DNA of 64,000 bases from CAIZGX01 sp046048875. Lineage in GTDB: Bacteria > Bacteroidota > Bacteroidia > Flavobacteriales_D > Sanyastnellaceae. The DNA lies in assembly GCA_046048875.1 (NCBI GenBank), contig JBJOFG010000010.1, forward strand, positions 102,170 to 166,169, written 5' to 3'. The notes under the pieces are model-generated. The model had not been told where the DNA came from. It made no database searches and was given only the letters and a program-made list of their open reading frames with translations. Of this stretch, positions 25,751-32,939 are shown piece by piece (within the stretch, counting starts at the first letter, position 1; each line of letters starts with the position of its first letter). A program made the translations under genes and the position numbers.

Positions 25751-26167
25751 ATGTGCTAAAATGAAGTTTCGATTTCTTCCTGAAAATTCCATTTCAGAAT
25801 GATGTGCTTTTTGATTTTGAATATATTTCTTGAGTCCAGATATTTCTGATTGTCCAACACTGAAAACAGCATAGCCCAACTGCCATTCAAAGTCTTTCAG
25901 AAAATCAGCTTTTGTCTTCATCCATCGCGATGAATTGGATTTTAATTTTTCAGCCAACTTCATGACTGCAATTTTTCTGGAGAGAAAACACAAGACATGA
26001 ACATGGTCGTAAAAGCCCCCAATTTGAATACTTGGACATTCAAGTTCATCACACAAATTGGATAAGAAACCATAAAGGTCATTTTCAATCTGAGGCAGAA
26101 TAAAAGGTTGTCTATACTTGGTTGAAAAGACCAAATGAATGGTCATTGTTGAAATGGATTTTGACAT
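25688..26167 (-). CDS. IS200-like / REP-associated Y1 transposase
   Basis: A 159-residue single-strand transposase of the TnpA/RAYT class. It starts MSKSISTMTIHLVFSTKYRQ, the metal-binding HUH motif is DHVHVL (His55, His57), and the nucleophile is Tyr115 in GLKKYIQNQKAHH. These enzymes cut and join at hairpins flanking the element. Residues 140-159 (NEPLRATSEMPPVELWEKG) are encoded within hairpin element copy C. The start codon lies at the border of a ~70-bp direct repeat (26161-26230) that contains a TTGAG hairpin and is a candidate left end. The gene is complete, so it may be active. Confidence 0.88.
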   Translation of the reverse strand: MSKSISTMTIHLVFSTKYRQPFILPQIENDLYGFLSNLCDELECPSIQIGGFYDHVHVLCFLSRKIAVMKLAEKLKSNSSRWMKTKADFLKDFEWQLGYAVFSVGQSEISGLKKYIQNQKAHHSEMEFSGRNRNFILAHINEPLRATSEMPPVELWEKG

Positions 26168-26230
26168 TTTTTTCTCGCGAAAATGAATTGAGCATTCCTC
26201 AAAGTCAAGAAACGGTTATGCGCGTTTATG
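26161..26230. repeat. direct repeat unit 1 (candidate left end of the transposon)
   Basis: Aligns without gaps to 27060-27129 (offset 899) with about seven or eight differences in 70 bp. Shared features are a T-run, CTCGC, AATGAATTGAG hairpin arm, CTCAAAGTCAAGAAACGG and TTATGCG. The hairpin here is TTGAG/CTCAA. It begins at the transposase start codon. Confidence 0.75.
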
Positions 26231-26248
26231 CCGAGCAGAAATCATACA

Positions 26249-26369
26249 GATCAATCTGACTTTGTCAGATCAATTCTTCGAATCAATCGCTTTGCGATCA
26301 ATCGTTCCGATTTCACCGAAGGTTTGATCACGCGGTGATTGATCTGAAAGATTGATCATCGAAGATGAT
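26249..26369. repeat. array of eight triloop micro-hairpins
   Basis: Eight tiny stems, each closed by a 3-nt loop: CTGAC-TTT-GTCAG, TC-TTC-GA, CGC-TTT-GCG, CG-TTC-CG, ACC-GAA-GGT, ATCAC-GCG-GTGAT, TCT-GAA-AGA, ATCATC-GAA-GATGAT. The first four are separated by ATCAAT and the last four by TTGATC-type sequence. The array is therefore also symmetric as a whole (TTC loops and ATCAAT on the left, GAA loops and TTGAT on the right). No coding potential was seen. Confidence 0.7.
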
Positions 26370-26383
26370 TTTGCCTGTATGAG

Positions 26384-26686
26384 TTAAAGTCTAATAGATA
26401 AATCCAAATGTCCACCTAATCCAATTTCTACAATGCGTTGTAGAGTGGATAAGCGGACTTCTTTAATGTCGTTTTCAATTTTCGAGATGTATCCTTTGTT
26501 GGTGCCACAGCGAACAGCCAGTTCCTCTTGCGTTAAACCTTTTTCAATCCGGGCTTGCTGAAGTATAACCCCAATTTTAAAAGACTCATATCCCTTTTCG
26601 AATTTCTCTCGCTTGGCCGTTCCTCGCTTGCCATATTGCTCTTCAATGAATTGATCGAGTGTCTTAGTATTATTTTTCGTTTTCAT
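26384..26686 (-). CDS. higA: HigA-type antitoxin (XRE HTH)
   Basis: A 100-residue protein, start MKTKNNTKTLDQFIEEQYGKRG, with a C-terminal XRE helix-turn-helix (LQQARIEKGLTQEELAVRCGTNKGYISKIEND). The N-terminal helix is the usual toxin-binding part. It lies downstream of the toxin gene and overlaps it by 17 nt, the order typical of higBA rather than relBE. The frame is open for 28 more codons within the toxin gene; the internal ATG is preferred because it gives the family N-terminus. Expected roles are neutralising HigB and repressing the operon. Confidence 0.82.
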   Translation of the reverse strand: MKTKNNTKTLDQFIEEQYGKRGTAKREKFEKGYESFKIGVILQQARIEKGLTQEELAVRCGTNKGYISKIENDIKEVRLSTLQRIVEIGLGGHLDLSIRL

Positions 26687-27014
26687 ATAATTTTTTAATT
26701 GCAATCGCTTTTTGAATTTCAGTTCTAGGTGTTTTCTGACTTTTCTTTTGGAAACCATTTGCCAATACAATCAGATTTCCTTTATCGAAAAAACAAAATA
26801 TTCGAAATATATCATTCCCTTGACTTACCCGTATTTCATATAAACCATCTGAATTTTCAATGAATCGAAAATATTCATGTGGTATTATTTCTTGAGTCTC
26901 AATAATTCGAAGAGTCCATAAAATTTTATCTTTTACTTTTTGTCTTTGTTTCAGATAAAAGTTTGAAAAATAATCTTGATAGAAGATTATCAATCTCTTT
27001 TTAGCTTCATTCAT
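26670..27014 (-). CDS. higB: HigB-type toxin (RelE / phage Gp49-like)
   Basis: A 114-residue RelE-superfamily toxin, probably a ribosome-dependent mRNA nuclease. Family features: RLIIFYQDYFSNFYLKQRQKVKDKILWTLRII, then GLYEIRVSQGNDIFRIFCFFDKGNLIVLANGFQKKSQKTP and the final helix EIQKAIAIKKLYE. The start MNEAKK is preferred over a start 31 codons upstream because the upstream stretch contains the TTG-N20-TAAATTTG promoter. With higA it forms a complete toxin-antitoxin operon inside the repeat-rich island. Confidence 0.85.
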   Translation of the reverse strand: MNEAKKRLIIFYQDYFSNFYLKQRQKVKDKILWTLRIIETQEIIPHEYFRFIENSDGLYEIRVSQGNDIFRIFCFFDKGNLIVLANGFQKKSQKTPRTEIQKAIAIKKLYENEK

Positions 27015-27020
27015 TTTGTG

Positions 27021-27054
27021 CAAATTTAGTTTAAGTTGTTCATTCGGACAACTT
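27021..27054 (-). promoter_or_regulatory. higBA promoter with embedded inverted-repeat operator
   Basis: On the minus strand: TTG (27051-27049), 20-nt spacer, TAAATTTG (27028-27021), then 6 nt to the higB ATG. An inverted repeat AAGTTGT-N8-ACAACTT (27033-27054) covers the -33 element and spacer, a natural place for HigA autorepression. Confidence 0.65.
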
Positions 27055-27059
27055 GCGTT

Positions 27060-27129
27060 TTGATTTTTTTTTCTCGCAAAAATGAATTGAGCTTTGCTCA
27101 AAGTCAAGAAACGGTTATGCGTGTTTATA
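27060..27129. repeat. direct repeat unit 2, upstream of higB
   Basis: Second copy of the ~70-bp unit at 26161-26230. Here the hairpin is perfect: TTGAGC-TTT-GCTCAA, again a triloop. No transposase gene follows this copy. The two copies bracket the higBA operon. Confidence 0.75.
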
Positions 27130-27130
27130 T

Positions 27131-27225
27131 GAACTTCGTTATTGGAAAACCTTCGGTTTTATTCCTCCCGATAGCTATCGGGATCGTAATTCCTACTTCG
27201 TAATTCCTATTTCATAATTGGAACT
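27131..27225. repeat. second micro-hairpin array
   Basis: Follows direct repeat unit 2 as the first array follows unit 1. Hairpins: AAC-TTC-GTT, AAAACC-TTC-GGTTTT, the 16-bp perfect palindrome CCCGATAGCTATCGGG (27167-27182), TAC-TTC-GTA, TAT-TTC-ATA. The separators are AATTCC/ATTGG-type instead of ATCAAT. No gene is seen between 27015 and 27311. Confidence 0.6.
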
Positions 27226-27237
27226 ATGTTGTTAAAT

Positions 27238-27275
27238 CTTCCCTTTTCTTCCCCTTTCTTAACCTCTCTTAACTT
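27238..27275 (-). repeat. purine-rich ~10-bp tandem repeat, intergenic
   Basis: Minus-strand units GTTAAGAGAG, GTTAAGAAAG, GGGAAGAAAA, GGGAAGAT. It abuts the -33 element of the promoter for the oxidoreductase gene. Confidence 0.6.
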
Positions 27276-27307
27276 GTACCCGATCTTCTAATAAAGCATT
27301 ATCTTAG
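27274..27307 (+). promoter_or_regulatory. probable promoter for the YdeP-like gene
   Basis: TTG at 27274-27276, 23-nt spacer, TATCTTAG at 27300-27307, then 4 nt to the ATG at 27312. The -7 element has one mismatch to TAnnTTTG. Confidence 0.4.
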
Positions 27308-27311
27308 CGCT

Positions 27312-29606
27312 ATGAGAAACGTCCGAATAGTACCGCCTGCAACACTTACAGGCATTCGCTTGAAACACCTCAAAGACGCAGCATGCGGAGTACCCGCTAT
27401 TACTTCAACCTTTAAACACATTGCCGATGAAATGGGCATGATCAAAGGTTGGAAGCTGCTGCAAAAATTAAATCAAAAAGACGGAGTCGATTGCCCAGGT
27501 TGCGCTTGGCCAGATCCTACACATAGATCGAAACTCGGAGAATACTGCGAGAACGGTGCGAAAGCCATTGCCGAAGAGGCGACTGATAAACGATGTACTC
27601 CCGATTTCTTCGCGAAACATTCGGTGGAAGAAATGAGTGAGTGGAGCGATTATGAAATTGGAAAAAGCGGACGCATAACAAACCCCATGTTCCTTGAAAA
27701 AGGAAGCAGCAAATACAAGGCGGTGTCGTGGGATTTCGCTTTTCAACGCATCGCGAAAGAACTCGACAATTGCGCTACTCCCGATGAAGCGGTTTTCTAT
27801 ACTTCCGGAAGAACAGGAAATGAAGCGGCATACCTCTATCAATTGCTCGTTCGTAAATTCGGGACAAACAACCTTCCAGATTGCAGTAATCTCTGTCACG
27901 AAAGTTCTGGACGCGCACTTTTCGAGGCCATCGGAATTGGAAAGGGAACAGTGAAATTGGACGACTTATACATTGCAGATGCCATTTTAGTTATTGGACA
28001 AAACCCCGGAACCAATCATCCGCGTATGATGGCTGCACTTTCGAAGTGCAAAGCCAACGGAGGGAAAATCATACACATCAATCCACTTCCGGAAGTGGGA
28101 ACAACGAAGTTCATCGATCCGCAAAGTCCAATAGAAATTTTAAAAGGAGGAACACAACTCGCAGATCATTTCTTGCAAGTGAGAGTGGGCGGAGACCATG
28201 CATTGTTAAAGATGATTGGACATTATCTGAAGACTATTGAACAAGAAGTTGGAGGTGTCCTCGATCATAAATTCATAGAAGAAAAAACAGAAGGTTTCAT
28301 CAATTATTGGAACAGTCTCGACGAAGTAAACCTCGACGAGTGCTCTGAAATCAGCGGCATATCGAAAGCGCAGGCCTTCGAAATTGCAGAACTTATTTCC
28401 AAAAAGAAAAATATTATTTCGTGTTGGGCCATGGGGCTTACCCAACAGAAAAAGGCCGTTGCGATCATTCAAGAGGTCGTAAACATACATTTGGCTTTAG
28501 GGGCTATCGGAAAACCAGGCGCCGGGCTTTGTCCCGTTCGCGGACATTCGAATGTACAAGGCGACAGAACCATGGGAATCGCAGAGAAACCATGGGAATC
28601 TTTTTCGTTGGCACTGGAGAATAGATATAATTTCAATGCACCAAGACACCACGGATATGATGCGGTGGAAGCCATTCAAGCGATGGCCGACGACAAAGTG
28701 AAGATCTTTATTGGTATGGGTGGAAACTTCGTTTCTGCAACGCCCGATAGTGTATTTACTGGAAAGGCCATGCAACGCGTGCCGCTTACCGTCCATGTTT
28801 CAACCAAACTGAATCGTTCCCATTTGGTAACCGGTGAAGAAGCATTAATACTCCCTAGTTTAGGACGCACGGAAATTGACATGCAAGAAAGCGGAGAACA
28901 ATTCGTTACGGTGGAAAATTCTATGGGTATCGTACACCGTTCACGCGGTACAATAGCTCCAGCTTCTGAATTTTGCATGAGCGAACCCGCAATCGTTTGC
29001 GAAATTGGTAATGCTTGCAAAAAGACTTCAGACCTACCTTGGAAAAAGTGGAGAACGAACTATGATTTAATTCGTGATGAAATTGAAGCGGTTATTCCAG
29101 GTTTCACGAATTACAATGAGCGTGTGCGAGGTGCAGACGGATTTTATCTCCCGAACGGCCCGCGTGAAGGGAAGTTCACAACTCCTTCTGGAAAAGCACA
29201 CTTCAATACATCCCAACTTCAACATATAGATGTTCCATCTGGACATTATGTCCTTATGACCATTCGTACCCACGACCAATTCAACACAACGGTTTACGGT
29301 CTTGACGATCGCTACCGCGGAGTTGAGAACGAACGTCGCGTGTTAATGATGAACGAGGAAGACATTCGCAATGCTGGATTTCAACACAAGGAATTGGTTA
29401 ACATCATTTCCATTCATGAAGGTGTTGAACGAAAAGCGGTGAAGTTCCATGTTATTCCTTATGATATTCCGAAAGGTTGTGTAGGTTCTTATTTTCCGGA
29501 AACGAATTGCCTAGTTCCACTGCACCACACGGCAGAGCGAAGCAATACGCCAATCAGTAAGTTTTTAATTGTTCGATTTGAAAAGTATAACGGAGAGCAA
29601 GGATGA
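27312..29606 (+). CDS. YdeP/FdhF-like molybdopterin oxidoreductase
   Basis: A 764-residue molybdopterin-dependent oxidoreductase of the formate-dehydrogenase-alpha-like YdeP family. Family motifs: CPGCAWPDP (Cys61, Cys64) near the N-terminus, FYTSGRTGNEAAYLYQLL, NLPDCSNLCHESSG, VIGQNPGTNHPRMM, CPVRGHSNVQGDRTMG, and the C-terminal MopB-type barrel (GHYVLMTIRTHDQFNTTVYGLDDRYRG). No full 4Fe-4S ligand set is visible. No signal peptide is present, so it acts in the cytoplasm. The substrate is unknown; YdeP is linked to acid resistance in E. coli. Its stop overlaps the plsC start by 4 nt. Confidence 0.88.
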   Translation: MRNVRIVPPATLTGIRLKHLKDAACGVPAITSTFKHIADEMGMIKGWKLLQKLNQKDGVDCPGCAWPDPTHRSKLGEYCENGAKAIAEEATDKRCTPDFFAKHSVEEMSEWSDYEIGKSGRITNPMFLEKGSSKYKAVSWDFAFQRIAKELDNCATPDEAVFYTSGRTGNEAAYLYQLLVRKFGTNNLPDCSNLCHESSGRALFEAIGIGKGTVKLDDLYIADAILVIGQNPGTNHPRMMAALSKCKANGGKIIHINPLPEVGTTKFIDPQSPIEILKGGTQLADHFLQVRVGGDHALLKMIGHYLKTIEQEVGGVLDHKFIEEKTEGFINYWNSLDEVNLDECSEISGISKAQAFEIAELISKKKNIISCWAMGLTQQKKAVAIIQEVVNIHLALGAIGKPGAGLCPVRGHSNVQGDRTMGIAEKPWESFSLALENRYNFNAPRHHGYDAVEAIQAMADDKVKIFIGMGGNFVSATPDSVFTGKAMQRVPLTVHVSTKLNRSHLVTGEEALILPSLGRTEIDMQESGEQFVTVENSMGIVHRSRGTIAPASEFCMSEPAIVCEIGNACKKTSDLPWKKWRTNYDLIRDEIEAVIPGFTNYNERVRGADGFYLPNGPREGKFTTPSGKAHFNTSQLQHIDVPSGHYVLMTIRTHDQFNTTVYGLDDRYRGVENERRVLMMNEEDIRNAGFQHKELVNIISIHEGVERKAVKFHVIPYDIPKGCVGSYFPETNCLVPLHHTAERSNTPISKFLIVRFEKYNGEQG

Positions 29607-30328
29607 TTTCGAAAATTTTGTGGTTGCCCATTAACATTTTGCAATTGTTGTTGCTGCTTGTTTGGACAGTTTTCTGCGGATTGTTTGGAATGGTGTTCGC
29701 GCTTGCAACAAACCCAACCTATTCGCACAGAATAATGGGTTACTACATTTTCTCCCCCATGATTCTTGCCATTTCCATGGCACGTGTGAAAGCAAAAGGA
29801 TTAGAAAACGTGCTCGATGAACCTGCTATTTATGCGGCGAATCATGCTTCACAATTAGACATTCCAATTATCTGCACACGCGTGAATCGCCCTCTCTTTT
29901 TTATTGGGAAAATCGAATTGAAGAAGATTCCCATTCTTAGTCAATACATGAAAATTGTAGGAATGATTTTCGTGGATCGAAAAAACCGAGAACGCGCTAT
30001 GGCAAGCATGCGCACTGCCATTCAGGACATTAAAGGAGGGAAGAGTATTGCTGCTTTCCCGGAAGGAACTCGGACGAAAACAGGGGAGTTGTTGCCGTTT
30101 AAAAAGGGAGTGTTTACCATTGCGAAAGAAGGACGCATTCCAATTGTTCCCATTGCAGTCATTGGTAGTGCAAAAGCGTTGGCGAGTGGAAGTTTTTTCT
30201 TGCGCCCAGCCACTGTTGAACTTCGTGTCTTACCTGCTTTGAAAGGCGATGAGTTTTTCAATATGTCTATCGAGGAAATGGCGAATCACACGCGCTCGCT
30301 GATTCAACAAGAAATAGAAAAAGCTTAG
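29603..30328 (+). CDS. plsC: 1-acyl-sn-glycerol-3-phosphate acyltransferase
   Basis: Membrane enzyme that acylates lysophosphatidic acid to phosphatidic acid in phospholipid synthesis. The 241-residue product has an N-terminal membrane segment (~5-35), the catalytic NHASQLD motif (His81 and Asp86), and the glycerol-phosphate motif FPEGTRTK. It is translationally coupled to the oxidoreductase gene (ATGA overlap), an unusual partner. The stop shares 4 nt (TTAG) with the convergent tamL gene. Confidence 0.93.
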   Translation: MISKILWLPINILQLLLLLVWTVFCGLFGMVFALATNPTYSHRIMGYYIFSPMILAISMARVKAKGLENVLDEPAIYAANHASQLDIPIICTRVNRPLFFIGKIELKKIPILSQYMKIVGMIFVDRKNRERAMASMRTAIQDIKGGKSIAAFPEGTRTKTGELLPFKKGVFTIAKEGRIPIVPIAVIGSAKALASGSFFLRPATVELRVLPALKGDEFFNMSIEEMANHTRSLIQQEIEKA

Positions 30329-32898
30329 AAAGGGAAACCTAGACCGAGATTCAGGACGGGTTGCATCTTAAACGTTGAAGGTTTATTATTTACGTTCGAA
30401 AGAAATTCGTTGTACTCGTCTTTTCCTTGCCACAACCACTTCTCTCCGTCAATCTTCAAAGGATCACGCAGTGGAATTCCCACGTCCATCCGAACTATGA
30501 AAAAATCGAAGTCTAAGCGCAGTCCCGCTCCTGCGCCAATTGCAAACTCCTTGTAGAATTTATTCTTATCGAATTCTGCATTCGGACGGCTATTGTCTTT
30601 ATTGGCCAACCAAATGTTTCCAGCATCAACGAAAAATGCCGCTTGAAACATGTGTGTAATTTTGAATCGATACTCTGCGTTGAACTCCAATTTAATATCA
30701 CCAATGTTATTGAATGAACGAACAACTGTGGTGTCTCGGAAACTTCCTGGTCCAAGTGTTCGAGCCTGCCAAGCTCGCAATCCGTTCGCACCACCGCTGA
30801 AATAACTTTTCTCAAAGGGAAGAGAAGGCAAGTTCTTCAAAGGAATCCCAACACCAACAAAGGCACGGAATGCGAACTTGTTTCTATCATCCGTTTGCGT
30901 GAAAAAGCGAACGTCGTGATCAGACTTTACATACTGCGCAAAACGAATATTATTGATTTCATAACTGCCTAACGAATCCGTTGCTGTATTCGGAAGACGC
31001 TGATAAACCGCGCGCAATAAATTTCCGGCACCTTCAAGAATGTTTCCTCGGTAGTAGAAAGAACGCGGCTGACTGCCGTCTTTCTGCGTATTCACCGTGT
31101 AACCCAAACGTGAAGCAACAATCAAGTGATCTTGATAACTGTTTGCGAGGTAGCCGTCGTTCAACGAATTCAACCATTGATCGAATGCATCAGAACGATC
31201 TATTTTAATTAAGCTCAATTCAGCCCATTCAATGTCAAAAGAAGAGACCTTCTCTGGATTTTCAATGAAGGTCCAGCCAAAACTCACTTGGGAAAGTGTT
31301 CGTGTATAGTCAGGTCTTCGCTGATAGTTAAGTCCGGCGTGCAATGTGGTTTTTGGATAATTGCTTCGACTTGTTTTCGCTAAATCACGTGGAAACAAGC
31401 GCGGTAAATTCAAATTCAATTCAGGTCCAATTTCGAAGGTGTTCAATTGGAAAGCACGCTGTACAATCTGATCTCCTGTATTTGCCGAAGCAGATCCTCC
31501 GCCTAACACTTGCGATGCCTCAGCACCGACAACCGTTTTGAATTCGAAGGTTTCAGCGCCACGAAATACGTTTCTGTGTTTGTAGATGAAGTTGCCGTAT
31601 ATACCCATGTTACCCGCACGGTTCGTGACGCGCGGATCGAAACTCAATGCTTGTTTTTTATTCGGAGCCAATAGCACTTTTACATCCAACAATGCTTGTC
31701 CAGTCTTACTGTCATTCCGTGGTGTAAGTTGAATATTCACGGTTTTAAAAACACCCAATTGCGTAAAGCGTTTGTACGTCTCATCGAGATGGCGCTGCTG
31801 ATAGAGCATTCCTTCTTTCACTTCAACACGTCTTTCAAGCAATACAGGTTTTACACAAGAAAGTCCTACACTGAAAATATCCAAACCTTTGTATTGAGTG
31901 GTATCTGTTGGAGTTTCATTCGGGTTTAGTGGATCGAAAGAAGTGTTGAATGAAATTTCACCAATGTAGAATTTGCGATGAGGCAAAGTCTTTCCAGTGA
32001 AATTTCCGTATCCGTCTAGTGCTTTTTGATTGAGCACTGTAAGCTTTACATTCACTTCTTTTGGTGAAGTGACGGTGTCTAATTGATAAACGATGTAATC
32101 GGGAATAAACTCGTAAAATCCTTCGTTACTCAAGAACAGCGTAATGCGAGAACGCTCTGCATCGAGATTTTCAACGCGGAAGCGTTCTCCCGATTTCACC
32201 AGTGTTTTTTCTTGCAGCTTCGGAAGTTGCTTCTGAATGCTAACATCCTCAGTTGCCCAAGTAACGTCTTTAATGGTGTACAGATCTTTCAGGGTAACAT
32301 GATAGACCACATTGCTCTTCTTTCCAGCCTTCCAGAAAAAACTTTTCTCGGTGTTTAAGATGCTTTCGCCTTTTACCTCTGCATTGAAGTATCCGTTTTT
32401 GCGCAAGTAAATTTCCATTTGTCTCGCACCTTTGTTTACGAGCATGGTGTCTAAAAGCACTGGCGGCTCTCCCACGGTATAGGCCAACCAAGGCCATAGT
32501 CCATTGCATTTCTTGGGGTCTTTGTGCTTCTTGTTTTTACGCGTCTCTTTGTCGTATCGCTTTTTGTTGATGCGTGCGCAGCGCTTGTCAATACGCAGTT
32601 GAGAACGCTCCAAAAACTTCCGAGGAACAAACGTATTCAAACGCATATTCAAACGGAACATCAAGGTTTTCCGATTGGGCTTCAACTTGGTTAAATACAA
32701 AAGTTCATCGGCGCTTACATCGGTAACCGTAAGCAGATCGTTCTTGTGTTCAACGAAATCAATTTTGTGATCTTCGAAATAAACGTCTCCTTCACCCAAG
32801 TTGTTTTGAATGGTGCATGAAGAATAGACGACGCTCAGAACAACGAAAACAATTGTTTGAGTGAACCCCCTTTTCTGAAAAATCTTCTTTTGCATCAT
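30325..32898 (-). CDS. tamL: TamL-type BamA-family outer-membrane lipoprotein
   Basis: An 857-residue Omp85-superfamily protein. The N-terminus ends in a lipobox (VVYSSC, Cys28), so the POTRA-bearing protein is lipidated as in Bacteroidota TamL, the partner of TamB in outer-membrane assembly. POTRA-like segments (KTLVKSGERFRVENLDAERSRI, RRVEVKEGMLYQQRHLDETYKRF) precede a C-terminal 16-strand barrel with GANGLRAWQARTLGPGSF (the VRGF-like L6 motif region) and a final strand ending VLNLGLGFPF. tamB is not in the window. It is divergent from the rRNA methyltransferase gene across an 11-bp inverted repeat. Confidence 0.88.
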   Translation of the reverse strand: MMQKKIFQKRGFTQTIVFVVLSVVYSSCTIQNNLGEGDVYFEDHKIDFVEHKNDLLTVTDVSADELLYLTKLKPNRKTLMFRLNMRLNTFVPRKFLERSQLRIDKRCARINKKRYDKETRKNKKHKDPKKCNGLWPWLAYTVGEPPVLLDTMLVNKGARQMEIYLRKNGYFNAEVKGESILNTEKSFFWKAGKKSNVVYHVTLKDLYTIKDVTWATEDVSIQKQLPKLQEKTLVKSGERFRVENLDAERSRITLFLSNEGFYEFIPDYIVYQLDTVTSPKEVNVKLTVLNQKALDGYGNFTGKTLPHRKFYIGEISFNTSFDPLNPNETPTDTTQYKGLDIFSVGLSCVKPVLLERRVEVKEGMLYQQRHLDETYKRFTQLGVFKTVNIQLTPRNDSKTGQALLDVKVLLAPNKKQALSFDPRVTNRAGNMGIYGNFIYKHRNVFRGAETFEFKTVVGAEASQVLGGGSASANTGDQIVQRAFQLNTFEIGPELNLNLPRLFPRDLAKTSRSNYPKTTLHAGLNYQRRPDYTRTLSQVSFGWTFIENPEKVSSFDIEWAELSLIKIDRSDAFDQWLNSLNDGYLANSYQDHLIVASRLGYTVNTQKDGSQPRSFYYRGNILEGAGNLLRAVYQRLPNTATDSLGSYEINNIRFAQYVKSDHDVRFFTQTDDRNKFAFRAFVGVGIPLKNLPSLPFEKSYFSGGANGLRAWQARTLGPGSFRDTTVVRSFNNIGDIKLEFNAEYRFKITHMFQAAFFVDAGNIWLANKDNSRPNAEFDKNKFYKEFAIGAGAGLRLDFDFFIVRMDVGIPLRDPLKIDGEKWLWQGKDEYNEFLSNVNNKPSTFKMQPVLNLGLGFPF

Positions 32899-32931
32899 TT
32901 CTACAAATATCTAACGCATCTTTGTAGAAAT
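32897..32931. promoter_or_regulatory. symmetric divergent promoter with 11-bp inverted repeat
   Basis: ATTTCTACAAA (32897-32907), 13-nt spacer, TTTGTAGAAAT (32921-32931). The two arms carry TTTG-containing promoter-like sequences pointing in opposite directions, towards tamL (TATTTG) and towards the methyltransferase gene (CATCTTTG). It is the whole gap between the two genes. Confidence 0.6.
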
Positions 32932-32939
32932 AAAATTTA

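Noticed and set aside
26161..27129. Integron attC sites flanking a cassette
   Set aside because: The direct repeats have hairpins and enclose a toxin-antitoxin pair, but GTTATGC does not match GTTRRRY and no paired RYYYAAC is present. No integrase was seen.
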